In this document: positions 1 through 6,870 of the stretch, in pieces
Layout: each line of letters starts with the position of its first letter
How positions within the stretch are numbered: position 1 is the stretch's first letter
Assembly: GCA_934591745.1 (NCBI GenBank)
Contig: CAKTPQ010000028.1
Span: 1 to 20,011, forward strand
Direction of reading: 5' to 3'
DNA length: 20,011 bases
Source of the DNA: an uncultured Oscillospiraceae bacterium
GTDB taxonomy: Bacteria > Bacillota > Clostridia > Oscillospirales > Oscillospiraceae
The notes under the pieces: model-generated
What the model was told of the DNA's origin: nothing
Databases searched by the model: none
What the model saw: only the letters and a program-made list of their open reading frames with translations
Translations under genes and position numbers: made by a program

Positions 1-67
1 AACTGGACTCGAACCAGTGACCCCCTGCTTGTAAGGCAGGTGCTCTAACCAGCTGAGCTATGCTCCC
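1..67 (-). tRNA. tRNA-Val (anticodon TAC), 3' end cut off by the window edge
   Basis: Read on the minus strand from position 67, the sequence gives a 7-base acceptor strand GGGAGCA, a D arm with GCTC/GAGC, an anticodon stem CCTGC/GCAGG enclosing the loop CTTACAA, and a T arm ACTGG-TTCGAGT-CCAGT. The anticodon in that loop is TAC, which reads valine GUA codons. The last acceptor bases and the CCA end lie beyond position 1, so the gene is partial here. It follows hslO on the same strand but has its own strong promoter. Confidence 0.95.
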
Positions 68-99
68 GTACCTGCCGCCCTCGCCGGACGACGTAGGTC

Positions 100-128
100 A
101 TTATACTAAAACCATCCGCATCTGTCAA
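100..128 (-). promoter_or_regulatory. Consensus sigma-A promoter of the tRNA-Val gene
   Basis: On the minus strand TTGACA (123-128) is followed after exactly 17 bases by TATAAT (100-105). Both boxes are perfect matches to the housekeeping consensus. Transcription would begin about 25 bases before the tRNA 5' end at 67. A perfect promoter is typical for stable RNA genes. Confidence 0.9.
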
Positions 129-169
129 TGATTATTTTTCAAAAAACCAATTTTTTCTTGCAGCTTTTC

Positions 170-1048
170 TCACAGCGACGCCAGGAGCTTCTCCAGATCT
201 TCCCTGGAGAAATCGTACACCGTGTCGCAGAACTGGCAGCTCAACTGGCAGCCGCCCTGCTCGTGCAGCATATCCTCCAGTTCCTTGCGGCCCAGCGAGA
301 TCAGGGCACGCTCCACACGCTCCCGGCTGCAGTAGCACTTGTAGGACACGGGCTGCGTCTCCAGGATCTTCAGGTCAAAATCGCTCATCACTGTGCGCAG
401 CAGGTGCTCCGGGTCGGGATCCCTCTCCAGCAGCGCCGACACCGGGCCGGCAGCCATGATGCCGCCCTCCACCTTGACGATGGTATCCTCCGTGGCGCCA
501 GGCAGCAGCTGGATAAGGTAGCCGCCGGCGGATTTCACGCTCTGGTCGCGGTCCACCAGCACCCCCAGCCCGCAGGCCGTGGGGATCTGCTCCGACTCCA
601 CAAAATAGCCGGCAATGTCCTCCGCGATCTCACCGCCCAGCAGGTCGATGGTGCCCACATACGGTTCCTTCATGTGCAGGTCCTTGATGACGGTCAGCGT
701 GCCCTCGTGGCCCACGGCGCCGCCCACATCCAGCTTGCCGTCCGCCCGGAGGGGCAGCTCCACCTGGGGGTTGGCCACATAACCCCGGACGTTGCCCTCG
801 TGGTCGCTGACGGCCAGTACCGTGCCCAGGGGGCCGCCGCCCTTGATCTGCAGCGTCAGGCTGGCGCCCTGTCCTTTCAGGGCATTGCCCATCATGGACG
901 CGCCGGCCAGCGTGCGGCCCAGCGCCGCCGTGGCCACCGGCAGCGTTTTGTGGATCTGCCGGGCGCGCTCCGTCAGGTTCCGGCTGTAAATGGCCGCCGC
1001 CTGCACCATGCCGTCGCTGGAGATGGCCCTTACGATCTTATCTTCCAT
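170..1048 (-). CDS. hslO: Hsp33 redox-regulated molecular chaperone
   Basis: A 292-residue cytosolic holdase that binds unfolding proteins during oxidative stress; the family is normally about 290 residues. The C-terminal zinc/redox switch is visible as C238-x-C240 (KCYCSRER) and C271-x-x-C274 (CQFC), about 30 residues apart as the family requires. An additional C267 lies just before the second pair. The N-terminal part carries the usual Hsp33 core (for example GGGPLGT and VGGAVGHEG). The ATG at 1048 has a GAGG sequence 10 bases upstream. It starts 20 bases after the methyltransferase stop, so it is probably the last gene of the yerC operon. No convincing terminator is visible after it. Confidence 0.95.
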   Translation of the reverse strand: MEDKIVRAISSDGMVQAAAIYSRNLTERARQIHKTLPVATAALGRTLAGASMMGNALKGQGASLTLQIKGGGPLGTVLAVSDHEGNVRGYVANPQVELPLRADGKLDVGGAVGHEGTLTVIKDLHMKEPYVGTIDLLGGEIAEDIAGYFVESEQIPTACGLGVLVDRDQSVKSAGGYLIQLLPGATEDTIVKVEGGIMAAGPVSALLERDPDPEHLLRTVMSDFDLKILETQPVSYKCYCSRERVERALISLGRKELEDMLHEQGGCQLSCQFCDTVYDFSREDLEKLLASL

Positions 1049-1068
1049 GTTATGTCAACCTCTTTTGC

Positions 1069-1809
1069 TTATTTTCGCACGCAGCAGAAATACACCCGCT
1101 GCTCGTCCTCCCTGGGGCGTCGCAGTCTGGCATCGCCGTACACCCGGATATCGCCGAAGCCCGCCTCGGTGAGCCACGCCGTCAGCTCCTCCACGGAGTA
1201 GGCGCGCTCCCGGTGCAGCTCCTCTCTGCGGTCCCACGCGCCGTCGCTGCGGCGCTGGAACAGGTCCATATAATAGGTACACAGGCCCCGGCTGTACTCG
1301 GTGCGCCAGACGCAGTAGGTGTCCTCCGTCTCGTCCAGAAACACCTGCCCGTTCAGCGCCGCCAGCTTGGCCACAGTGTTCACATCGAACACCAGCACGC
1401 CGCCGGGGGCGACGAACAGGTGCAGCCGCCGGAACGTGCGGCGCACGTCGGCAGGGTCGGTGAGATAGTTCAGGCTGTCCAGACAGCAGATGGCCGCGTC
1501 CACGGTGCCATACAGATCCAGTCTGGGCATGGATTGGTGCAAAAAGATGGGCGGTACGCCCTGTACCGACCCGCTTTTGCCCATGGCCGCCGCCAGCATC
1601 TCCTCGGAGCCGTCCACGCCGATAAGCTCATAGCCCCGGCCTGTCAGCAGCCACGTCATGGTGCCGGTGCCGCAGGCCAGATCCAGCACCACCTTCACGG
1701 GGATGCGGCTGCGGCGGAACAGCTTTTCCAGGAAATCCGCCCGCTTTTCGTAGCCCACATCCTCCGTCAGCGCGTCGTAGGAGGAGGCCAGTGCCTCGTA
1801 GCAGCTCAT
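1069..1809 (-). CDS. Class I SAM-dependent methyltransferase, substrate unknown
   Basis: A 246-residue cytosolic methyltransferase of the small-molecule/UbiE-like Rossmann type. Motif I is DLACGTGT at residues 43-50; the acidic end of strand 2 follows in GVDGSEEM (64-71). The segment around LDSLNYL is typical of Firmicute family members annotated only as class I methyltransferases. The start at 1809 is chosen because its ATG overlaps the yerC stop as ATGA, a translational coupling arrangement; an AAGGAG and a closer GAAGG precede it. Reading further upstream would run through yerC in the wrong frame. The methyl acceptor cannot be deduced, and the yerC and hslO neighbours give no pathway clue. 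Confidence 0.85.
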   Translation of the reverse strand: MSCYEALASSYDALTEDVGYEKRADFLEKLFRRSRIPVKVVLDLACGTGTMTWLLTGRGYELIGVDGSEEMLAAAMGKSGSVQGVPPIFLHQSMPRLDLYGTVDAAICCLDSLNYLTDPADVRRTFRRLHLFVAPGGVLVFDVNTVAKLAALNGQVFLDETEDTYCVWRTEYSRGLCTYYMDLFQRRSDGAWDRREELHRERAYSVEELTAWLTEAGFGDIRVYGDARLRRPREDEQRVYFCCVRK

Positions 1810-2120
1810 TTGCCTTCTTTCTCCTTCATCTTCTCCAGCACGCTCTCGTATCCGCCGTTGCCGTAGATCAGCGAGCGGTTGACGCGGCTGATAGTGGCGC
1901 TGGACGCGCCGGTTTTTTCCAGAATATCGTTGTAGATCATGCCGTCGTTCAGCAGCGTGGCCACCTCGTAGCGCTGCTCCATGCTGCGCAGCTCCGAAAT
2001 GGTACATAGATCCTGAAAGAAGTTATAGCACTCCTCCTCTGTCTCCAGCGTCAGGATGGCCTGATACAGGCGGTCGCTCTTTTCCTTCTTGGCGATCTTG
2101 GACTTGGCTGCTCTTACCAT
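1806..2120 (-). CDS. yerC: YerC/YecD-type TrpR-like DNA-binding protein
   Basis: A 104-residue protein of the TrpR-like YerC family, a small all-helical DNA-binding group widespread in Firmicutes. The core LTLETEEECYNFFQDLCT followed by ISELRSMEQRYEVATLL is characteristic. The helix-turn-helix lies about residues 55-82 (DILEKTGASSATISRVNRSL). Lysine-rich ends are normal for the family. GAGGAG sits 8 bases before the ATG at 2120. It heads an operon with the methyltransferase (4-base overlap) and hslO. Its regulatory targets are not known from sequence; autoregulation is possible because a short palindrome lies in its leader. Confidence 0.88.
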   Translation of the reverse strand: MVRAAKSKIAKKEKSDRLYQAILTLETEEECYNFFQDLCTISELRSMEQRYEVATLLNDGMIYNDILEKTGASSATISRVNRSLIYGNGGYESVLEKMKEKEGK

Positions 2121-2163
2121 GTCTCGTTCTCCTCTTTTCTGTGTTCGTTCCGAACCTTTTCAC

Positions 2164-2192
2164 ATTGTACCATTTTAGTCCGCGAAAGTAAA
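2164..2192 (-). promoter_or_regulatory. Probable promoter of the yerC operon
   Basis: On the minus strand TTTACT (2187-2192) and TACAAT (2164-2169) are 17 bases apart, placing the start about 40 bases upstream of yerC. The leader contains the small palindrome GTTCG-N3-CGAAC (2143-2155), which could be an operator or a weak hairpin. The -35 box matches 4 of 6 consensus bases. Confidence 0.6.
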
Positions 2193-2221
2193 CCACCACC
2201 GCAAAATATTTTTTGGCCGGC

Positions 2222-2256
2222 CAGACAAAACAGGAGCGCCCATTAGGGCGCTCCTG
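2222..2256 (-). terminator. Intrinsic terminator of the symporter gene
   Basis: A perfect 11-base stem CAGGAGCGCCC / GGGCGCTCCTG (2231-2241 and 2246-2256) with a 4-base loop is followed on the minus strand by TTTTGTC. It lies 22 bases past the symporter stop codon and separates it from the yerC promoter. Confidence 0.85.
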
Positions 2257-2278
2257 CGATGCCGGTGCCGTATGACGC

Positions 2279-3520
2279 TCAGGCCTCCGCCGTGCCGTGG
2301 AGCTTCTTCTGCAGCCAGTCCTTGCCGTCCACATAGCGGGAGACGATGAAGGACACCACATAGTCGCCGGCAGCGTTGACCATGGTGGCCGGAGGATCCA
2401 CCAGATTGCCGATGGCCAGTGCGATGGGGTAGGCGATGGCCAGATGGTCAGGGAAGAAGATGGTGCACACCACCAGCTCGCCGGTGCCGCCGCCGCCGGG
2501 GATACCGCTCATGGCCACGGAGGAGAACACCGCCACGATGATGGCCAGAATGGCCTTATCCGTGGAGAAGTCCAGTCCGAACACGCCGAACAGGAACGCC
2601 ACCTTGATAATGGCGGACATGGCCGAGCCATCCATGTGCATGGTGGCGCCCAGCGGCAGTACGATGTCGCTGACGTCCTTGCTGATACCGGTCTCCTCCG
2701 CCACCTCCATGTTGGTGGGGATGGTGGCCACGGACGAGCAGGTGCCGAAGGACACCGCCGCCGGTCGGAACAGCTTGGAGAACATGACCTTCGCGCCGCC
2801 CTTGCCGCCGCCGAACCGGGCGTAGAGCGGGAAGAAGATGAACATGTAGGCAAAGCTCATGACATAGTAGATGATGAGGGTGCGGCTGTAATCCTTCACC
2901 AGCTCCGGGCCGTAGGTAGCCACCAGATTGGCGAAGAAGCCGAAGAAGCCGATGGGTGCGTAGTAGGTGATGAGCTTCACGGTCTTCATGATGCAGCCCG
3001 TGATATCCTCCAGGAACTGGGCGGTCTTGGTCTCCGGGCCGCCGTTCATCTGGATGCCGAAGCCGAACAGCACCGCCGCCACGATCAGGGGCAGGATGGC
3101 CCGGCGGCTCAGCAGCTCCATAAAGTCAGGCTTCGTAAAGAAGTTCACGATCATGTCCCCGAAGCCCAGCGTCTCACCGACCTCGCCCTCCACGATGGTA
3201 TAGTTGCCGTCCACCAGCGGGAAGATGCGGCAGACGATGTACATCAGCACACCGGCGATGGCGGCGGTGACGACGAACGTGGTGATGGTCACGCCCATGA
3301 TCTTGCCGGCCCGCTTCACGCTCTTCATATTGGCGATGGCGGAGGCGATGGAGCAGAACACCATGGGCACCACCACGCAGAACATCATGTTGATGAACAG
3401 CGTGCCCAGGAACTCGATCTTGCCGCCGAATTTCGGCGCGAACGCGCCCACCAGGCAGCCGGCCACGATGCCCGTGAGCATGCACAGGATGAACCAGTAG
3501 TTCTTCAGGAATTTCTTCAT
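2279..3520 (-). CDS. DAACS/GltP-fold Na+-type symporter with altered binding-site residues
   Basis: A 413-residue inner-membrane transporter of the dicarboxylate/amino acid:cation symporter family, with about eight hydrophobic segments and two re-entrant hairpins. Family landmarks are SSVATIP (262-268, hairpin 1), GATMHMDGSA (291-300, the NMDGT position), GIPGGGG (339-345, hairpin 2) and DPPATMVNAAGD (375-386). Aligned by eye to the archaeal aspartate transporter GltPh, D375, T379, N382 and D386 are kept. The arginine that binds the substrate side-chain carboxylate (R397) is A378, R276 is C261, and N310 of the sodium site is H295. A neutral or unusual substrate is therefore more likely than glutamate, aspartate or a dicarboxylate. 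AGGAGG lies just before the ATG. It is 62 bases downstream of an AraC regulator on the same strand, with its own promoter. Confidence 0.88.
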   Translation of the reverse strand: MKKFLKNYWFILCMLTGIVAGCLVGAFAPKFGGKIEFLGTLFINMMFCVVVPMVFCSIASAIANMKSVKRAGKIMGVTITTFVVTAAIAGVLMYIVCRIFPLVDGNYTIVEGEVGETLGFGDMIVNFFTKPDFMELLSRRAILPLIVAAVLFGFGIQMNGGPETKTAQFLEDITGCIMKTVKLITYYAPIGFFGFFANLVATYGPELVKDYSRTLIIYYVMSFAYMFIFFPLYARFGGGKGGAKVMFSKLFRPAAVSFGTCSSVATIPTNMEVAEETGISKDVSDIVLPLGATMHMDGSAMSAIIKVAFLFGVFGLDFSTDKAILAIIVAVFSSVAMSGIPGGGGTGELVVCTIFFPDHLAIAYPIALAIGNLVDPPATMVNAAGDYVVSFIVSRYVDGKDWLQKKLHGTAEA

Positions 3521-3564
3521 AGCTCTCCTCCTAAAATAAACCTGACAGAAGTGTTACTGCGTTC

Positions 3565-3592
3565 ATTATACGGGCATTTTTATCAAAGTAAA
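3565..3592 (-). promoter_or_regulatory. Probable promoter of the symporter gene
   Basis: On the minus strand TTTACT (3587-3592) and a perfect TATAAT (3565-3570) are 16 bases apart. The -35 box overlaps the last codons of the AraC gene, so the symporter can be transcribed separately from it. The string TTTACTTT recurs at the yerC promoter. Confidence 0.65.
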
Positions 3593-4461
3593 TCACAATT
3601 CTTGCCGTTTTTATGGCAAATCGTGCTGTCTCGCATTACATCCGCCGATGGCCCCCGGCCAAAGTGCTTCTTGTAGGCCCTGGAAAACGTGGAGTAATCC
3701 TGATACCCCACCCGCTCTCCCGCCTCCGAGGGCGATACGCCCTGCGCCAGCAGGCGCTGGGCCAGCAGCAGACGCTTCTCCGTCAGGTAGCCGTGGATGG
3801 AGTAGCCCGTCTCCTGCCGGAAGCGGCGCATCATGTGGTACTTGCTGATGTAGAACCGCTCCGCCAGCTGGTCGATGGACAGCTCCTCCGTCAGGTGCAG
3901 GTTCAGATACTGCAGCAGCGCCACCACCTTTCTGTCCCCCGCCGCGGCCTGTACCTGATGGCCGCCGCGGCAGACCCGGTTCACCTCCACCATCAGCTCC
4001 AGAAACTGGGCGCGCTTCAGCAGAGCCGCGCCATAGCCGCCCTCCCGGCTGGTCCGGGCCAGCGTCTCGAACAGCTGCCGCACCCGGCTGCCGCCCTCGT
4101 CCCGGTACACATAGCGGAAAGCGGTCTGGGCCTGCCGGAAGCAGCTCTCCAGATCGCAGTCCTCCGTGCTCAGGGACGTCAGATATGCCGGGTCGATGTA
4201 CAGGATCATCCGCTCGTAGAAGTCGTCCTCCGCCACCTCCGGCCGGTGGATGCTGCCACGCCCCACCAGCACGAAATCCCCCGGCGACAGGTCGTACCGC
4301 TCGCCCTCAATGGCGTAGCCCGCCTTCCCCGCCAGCAGAATAATGACCTTGTGAAACGTGTGATAGTGGTATTCGATGCGCTCCCGCCGGCTGTCGGCCA
4401 GATGGAACAGCCGGAACGGCTCCTTCAGATACCCCCGCACCTCGTATTGCAGCGGCTCCAT
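3583..4461 (-). CDS. AraC-family transcriptional regulator with N-terminal cupin sensor
   Basis: A 292-residue regulator. The N-terminal part resembles the AraC cupin ligand-binding domain (YHYHTFHKVIIL near 31-42, then GDFVLVGRGSIHRPE near 61-75). The C-terminal domain, about 178-276, holds two helix-turn-helix units: LSIDQLAERFYISKYHMMRRF (194-214) and a second one ending in GYQDYSTFSRAYKKHFG (252-268), the family signature. Such proteins usually activate transport or catabolic genes next to them, so the adjacent symporter is the obvious candidate target. The ATG at 4461 is preferred over the upstream in-frame start because GGAGG lies 8 bases before it. The N-terminal cupin and the target are inference; the AraC assignment is firm. 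Confidence 0.92.
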   Translation of the reverse strand: MEPLQYEVRGYLKEPFRLFHLADSRRERIEYHYHTFHKVIILLAGKAGYAIEGERYDLSPGDFVLVGRGSIHRPEVAEDDFYERMILYIDPAYLTSLSTEDCDLESCFRQAQTAFRYVYRDEGGSRVRQLFETLARTSREGGYGAALLKRAQFLELMVEVNRVCRGGHQVQAAAGDRKVVALLQYLNLHLTEELSIDQLAERFYISKYHMMRRFRQETGYSIHGYLTEKRLLLAQRLLAQGVSPSEAGERVGYQDYSTFSRAYKKHFGRGPSADVMRDSTICHKNGKNCDLL

Positions 4462-4489
4462 AACACTCACCTCCGCACTTTTTGCCCAT

Positions 4490-4519
4490 ATTATATACAA
4501 CACTGTGCGGTTCGTGCAA
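4490..4519 (-). promoter_or_regulatory. Probable promoter of the AraC regulator
   Basis: On the minus strand TTGCAC (4514-4519) and a perfect TATAAT (4490-4495) are 18 bases apart, about 30 bases upstream of the regulator start codon. It faces away from the NlpC/P60 promoter within the 201-base divergent gap. Confidence 0.65.
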
Positions 4520-4563
4520 CCATTTTTTGTTTTATTACGGTTTTGAAAATTTTGTTGCCATTT

Positions 4564-4605
4564 TGTAATTTTTGTGTAGCTTTTTTGAGAGAGCTGTGAT
4601 ATGAT
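4564..4605 (+). promoter_or_regulatory. Candidate WalR box and extended -10 promoter of the NlpC/P60 gene
   Basis: TGTAAT-N5-TGTAGC (4564-4580) matches 11 of the 12 specified bases of the published WalR direct repeat TGTWAH-N5-TGTWAH. It is followed 19 bases later by TATGAT (4600-4605), preceded by TG-N as in an extended -10. No good -35 box exists, and the direct repeat occupies its place, the usual arrangement for activation by this response-regulator class. The remaining divergent gap is T-rich and holds a short GGGGTC/GACCCC inverted repeat near 4615-4628. Confidence 0.45.
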
Positions 4606-4662
4606 AGAGCGCGTGGGGTCCCGACCCCCTGGAATCTATGATAAGATCGGCAGGTAATTCCC

Positions 4663-5583
4663 ATGTATCTGAAGCAACTGGCTGCGCTGGGCGCATCCGC
4701 CGTTATGGTGCTCACCGGCGGCGTGGTGGCCTCCGGCGCGGAGACGGCAGCGGCCCCCGCCGCTGATACGGTCTCTCCTTATGAATATACCGCCGCCGTG
4801 GAGACACTGGCGGCCTCCGGCGTGGTGGCCGGCAGCAGCACGGCCCTGCAGGCCGGCGACGGGCTGCGTCTGGCGCAGGAATCCGGTCTGCTGGAAGGCG
4901 ACGATTCCCTGTCCCTGACGGAGTTGGCCGCCCAGGCCCTCATCCGCGAGACGGAGGAGCTGCAGAAGCAGAACTTCCTGGCGGAGTACGACGGCGCCAT
5001 GATCGACTGCGAAAGCTCCGTCACCCTGCGGGCCGAGGCGGACGCGGAGTCCGACTCCCTGCGCACCATCTGGACCGGCAAGGTGGCCCATCTGCTGGAT
5101 GTGGAGGGTGACTGGTACAAGGTGAGCTACGGCACGGACACCGGCTACGTTCCGGCGGAGTACTGCGAGCCGGTTCAGTATGCCGACTATGAGGGCACCT
5201 ACGCCACCAGCACGCTGGCCGAGGACATTATCGCCCACAGCTACTCCTATCTGGGCACCCCCTACCGCTACGGCGGCACCAGCTACAGCGGCATCGACTG
5301 CTCCGGCTTCACCATGAAGGTCTTTGCCCAGTTCGGCATCTACCTGCCCCACGGCGCCAGCGACCAGTACGCCCTGAGCACTCCCGTTACCACGGAGGAG
5401 CGAGCCCCCGGCGATCTGGTGTTCTTCAACACCAGCGGCTATGGCATCGGCCATGTGGGCATCTATCTGGGCGGCGGGCAGTTCATCCACGCCAGCACCA
5501 GCCGCGGCGTCATCATCAGCTCCCTGTACGAGAGCTACTACGCCCGTACATACCTGTTCGCCGGCCGCATTATCAGCGGCTGA
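4663..5583 (+). CDS. Secreted SH3b - NlpC/P60 peptidoglycan endopeptidase
   Basis: A 306-residue exported protein. Residues 1-27 form a signal peptide ending near VVASGA. A poorly conserved alanine-rich segment follows, then a bacterial SH3 domain (about 115-170, with SVTLRAEADAESDSLRTI and DWYKVSYGTDTGYVPAEY). The C-terminal NlpC/P60 domain spans about 185-303. Its catalytic triad is visible as C213 in GIDCSGF, H264 in GHVGIYLGGG and H276 in FIHAS. Enzymes of this kind cut peptide cross-links or stems in the cell wall, usually at D-Glu-meso-DAP. The ATG at 4663 has only a weak AGG upstream. It is monocistronic: its own promoter precedes it and a strong terminator follows. Whether it acts in growth, separation or sporulation cannot be read from sequence. 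Confidence 0.93.
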   Translation: MYLKQLAALGASAVMVLTGGVVASGAETAAAPAADTVSPYEYTAAVETLAASGVVAGSSTALQAGDGLRLAQESGLLEGDDSLSLTELAAQALIRETEELQKQNFLAEYDGAMIDCESSVTLRAEADAESDSLRTIWTGKVAHLLDVEGDWYKVSYGTDTGYVPAEYCEPVQYADYEGTYATSTLAEDIIAHSYSYLGTPYRYGGTSYSGIDCSGFTMKVFAQFGIYLPHGASDQYALSTPVTTEERAPGDLVFFNTSGYGIGHVGIYLGGGQFIHASTSRGVIISSLYESYYARTYLFAGRIISG

Positions 5584-5628
5584 CCCTGTGCGGGCACCAT
5601 CAAAACGACTTCTTCATGCTCCTTTCTG

Positions 5629-5670
5629 AAGCAGGCAGACCGCTGCACGGCGGCCTGCCTGCTTTCTGTT
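5629..5670 (+). terminator. Intrinsic terminator of the NlpC/P60 gene
   Basis: A 10-base perfect stem AAGCAGGCAG / CTGCCTGCTT (5629-5638 and 5655-5664) with an inner CCG/CGG pairing is followed by TCTGTTTAT. It lies 46 bases after the stop codon. Confidence 0.8.
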
Positions 5671-5810
5671 TATCCGGTATATTTGCATATTTATCCATTT
5701 ATGCAGAGGTATTTTCCGTGATTATGCCGCATTTATATCAAATTCTCGTCCGTTATTTAGGCGATATGTATAAAATGTTCCGAAATCGTGAAATAATATT
5801 CATTTGACGC
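5671..5810 (+). promoter_or_regulatory. AT-rich control region with two ARG-box-like sites
   Basis: This stretch upstream of the ABC importer promoter is markedly AT-rich compared with the surrounding genes and has no credible gene. TGAAATAATATTCA (5789-5802) matches 13 of 14 positions of the ArgR consensus TGAATWWWWATTCA, and TGCATATTTATCCA (5684-5697) matches 12 of 14. The first ends 8 bases before the -35 box. TATGCA occurs at 5700-5705 and again inside the promoter spacer at 5819-5824. ArgR/AhrC-type control is an inference. Confidence 0.45.
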
Positions 5811-5839
5811 TTGACATTTATGCACACAGAGCGTATGAT
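5811..5839 (+). promoter_or_regulatory. Sigma-A promoter of the amino-acid ABC importer operon
   Basis: A perfect TTGACA (5811-5816) is followed after 17 bases by TATGAT (5834-5839). The start would be near 5846, giving a leader of about 85 bases. The leader contains GGAGG-AACA-CCTCC and an imperfect CTATA...TATAG stem, but no riboswitch or T-box architecture was recognised. Confidence 0.85.
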
Positions 5840-5930
5840 AGCCACTGTCAGGAGGAACACCTCCGCCAAACACGTCTATATCCCGGACTCCCGGTATAGA
5901 ACCATAAGAATGTGAAAGGAAGTACATCCC

Positions 5931-6773
5931 ATGAAAAAGCTGATCGCAATGATGCTGGCTCTGGTCATGGCGCTGGGCCTGGCGGCCTGCGGCAATACCA
6001 ACAGCAGCAATGACAACGCAAATACCGGTGACGATTCCCAGCCCGAGGCCAAGACCACGCTGGTGGTGGGCGTCTCCGCCGACTACGCCCCCTTTGAGTT
6101 CATGTATCCCGATGCCAGCGGCAACATGGTCTACGGCGGCATCGACATCTCCGTGGCCCAGTATGTGGCCGACGAGCTGGGTCTGACCATGCAGGTGGAG
6201 AACATGAGCTTCGACAACCTGCTGGCTTCGCTGGACAAGGGCGACTTCGACATCGTGCTGTCCGCCATGGAGGCCACTCCCGAACGTCTGGAGAACGCCG
6301 ACTTCTCCGACCCCTACTACACCGATGTGCCTCCCGCTATTCTGGTGAAGGCCGACGCGGCTGACTCCTACAAGACGCTGGCCGATTTCAACGGCAAGTC
6401 CGTGGGCGCGCAGACCGCCACCACCAAGCTGGATCTGGTCAACGACATCGAGGGCGCCACCCCCGTGCCCCTGTCCTCCGTGCTGGATCTGGTGAACGAG
6501 CTGGTGTATGACAAGGTGGACGCCATCCTGGTGGACGGCGGCGTGGCCCAGCAGTACGCTGACGCCAACCCCGACCTGGTCATCGCCGAGGCTTCCTCCG
6601 AGCTGGGTGAGGCTGCCCCCTACTGCATCGCCGTGGCCAAGGGCGACCCCAAGGGCCTGCTGGACGGCATCAACGCCGCCATCGCCAAGATGACCGCTGA
6701 GAACAAGGTTGAGACCTTCATTGCCGATGCCGATGCGCTGGCCGATGTGGCCGTGGAAGTCTCCGCCGACTAA
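5931..6773 (+). CDS. Amino-acid ABC transporter substrate-binding lipoprotein (SBP family 3)
   Basis: A 280-residue surface lipoprotein. Residues 1-20 are a lipoprotein signal with lipobox LAAC and lipidated C20, followed by an Asn/Ser-rich linker. The mature part is the bacterial family 3 solute-binding fold: TTLVVGVSADYAPFEF, then YGGIDISVAQYVADELG, and SAMEATPERLENADFSDPYY, where the arginine of TPER normally holds the substrate alpha-carboxylate. This predicts capture of an L-amino acid outside the membrane; the exact amino acid is not readable. AAAGGAAG lies 8 bases before the ATG. It is the first gene of a three-gene importer operon, and its prelipoprotein would be a substrate of the Lgt encoded nearby. 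Confidence 0.93.
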   Translation: MKKLIAMMLALVMALGLAACGNTNSSNDNANTGDDSQPEAKTTLVVGVSADYAPFEFMYPDASGNMVYGGIDISVAQYVADELGLTMQVENMSFDNLLASLDKGDFDIVLSAMEATPERLENADFSDPYYTDVPPAILVKADAADSYKTLADFNGKSVGAQTATTKLDLVNDIEGATPVPLSSVLDLVNELVYDKVDAILVDGGVAQQYADANPDLVIAEASSELGEAAPYCIAVAKGDPKGLLDGINAAIAKMTAENKVETFIADADALADVAVEVSAD

Positions 6774-6793
6774 ATCCCTTCCAAAATCACGCG

Positions 6794-6822
6794 AGTGCAA
6801 AGCCGCTGTGCGACTTTGCACT
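6794..6822 (+). other. Intercistronic hairpin after the binding-protein gene
   Basis: AGTGCAAAG (6794-6802) and CTTTGCACT (6814-6822) form a perfect 9-base stem in the 97-base gap between the binding protein and the permease. No U-run follows, so it is probably an mRNA-stabilising or partially attenuating structure. Such structures are common where the binding protein must be made in excess over the membrane parts. Confidence 0.6.
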
Positions 6823-6870
6823 TCGTGCGTCTCCGGAAAAAAGAACCTACACAGAAAGGACTGACCGCGT

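Noticed and set aside
141..156. AAAAAA-CCAA-TTTTTT as a terminator after hslO
   Set aside because: The stem is only A-T pairs and too weak for an intrinsic terminator; read-through into the tRNA cannot be excluded.
2297..3676. Long plus-strand frame opposite the symporter
   Set aside because: It is His/Gly/Asp-rich shadow sequence from membrane-protein codons, without a start signal or domain.
5616..5807. A 63-codon plus-strand frame after the NlpC/P60 gene
   Set aside because: It begins inside the terminator region, runs through an AT-rich control region and has no convincing ribosome binding site.
5846..5930. Possible riboswitch or T-box in the ABC importer leader
   Set aside because: The leader is too short, and no T-box sequence, specifier loop or lysine/glycine riboswitch core was seen; only two small stems.
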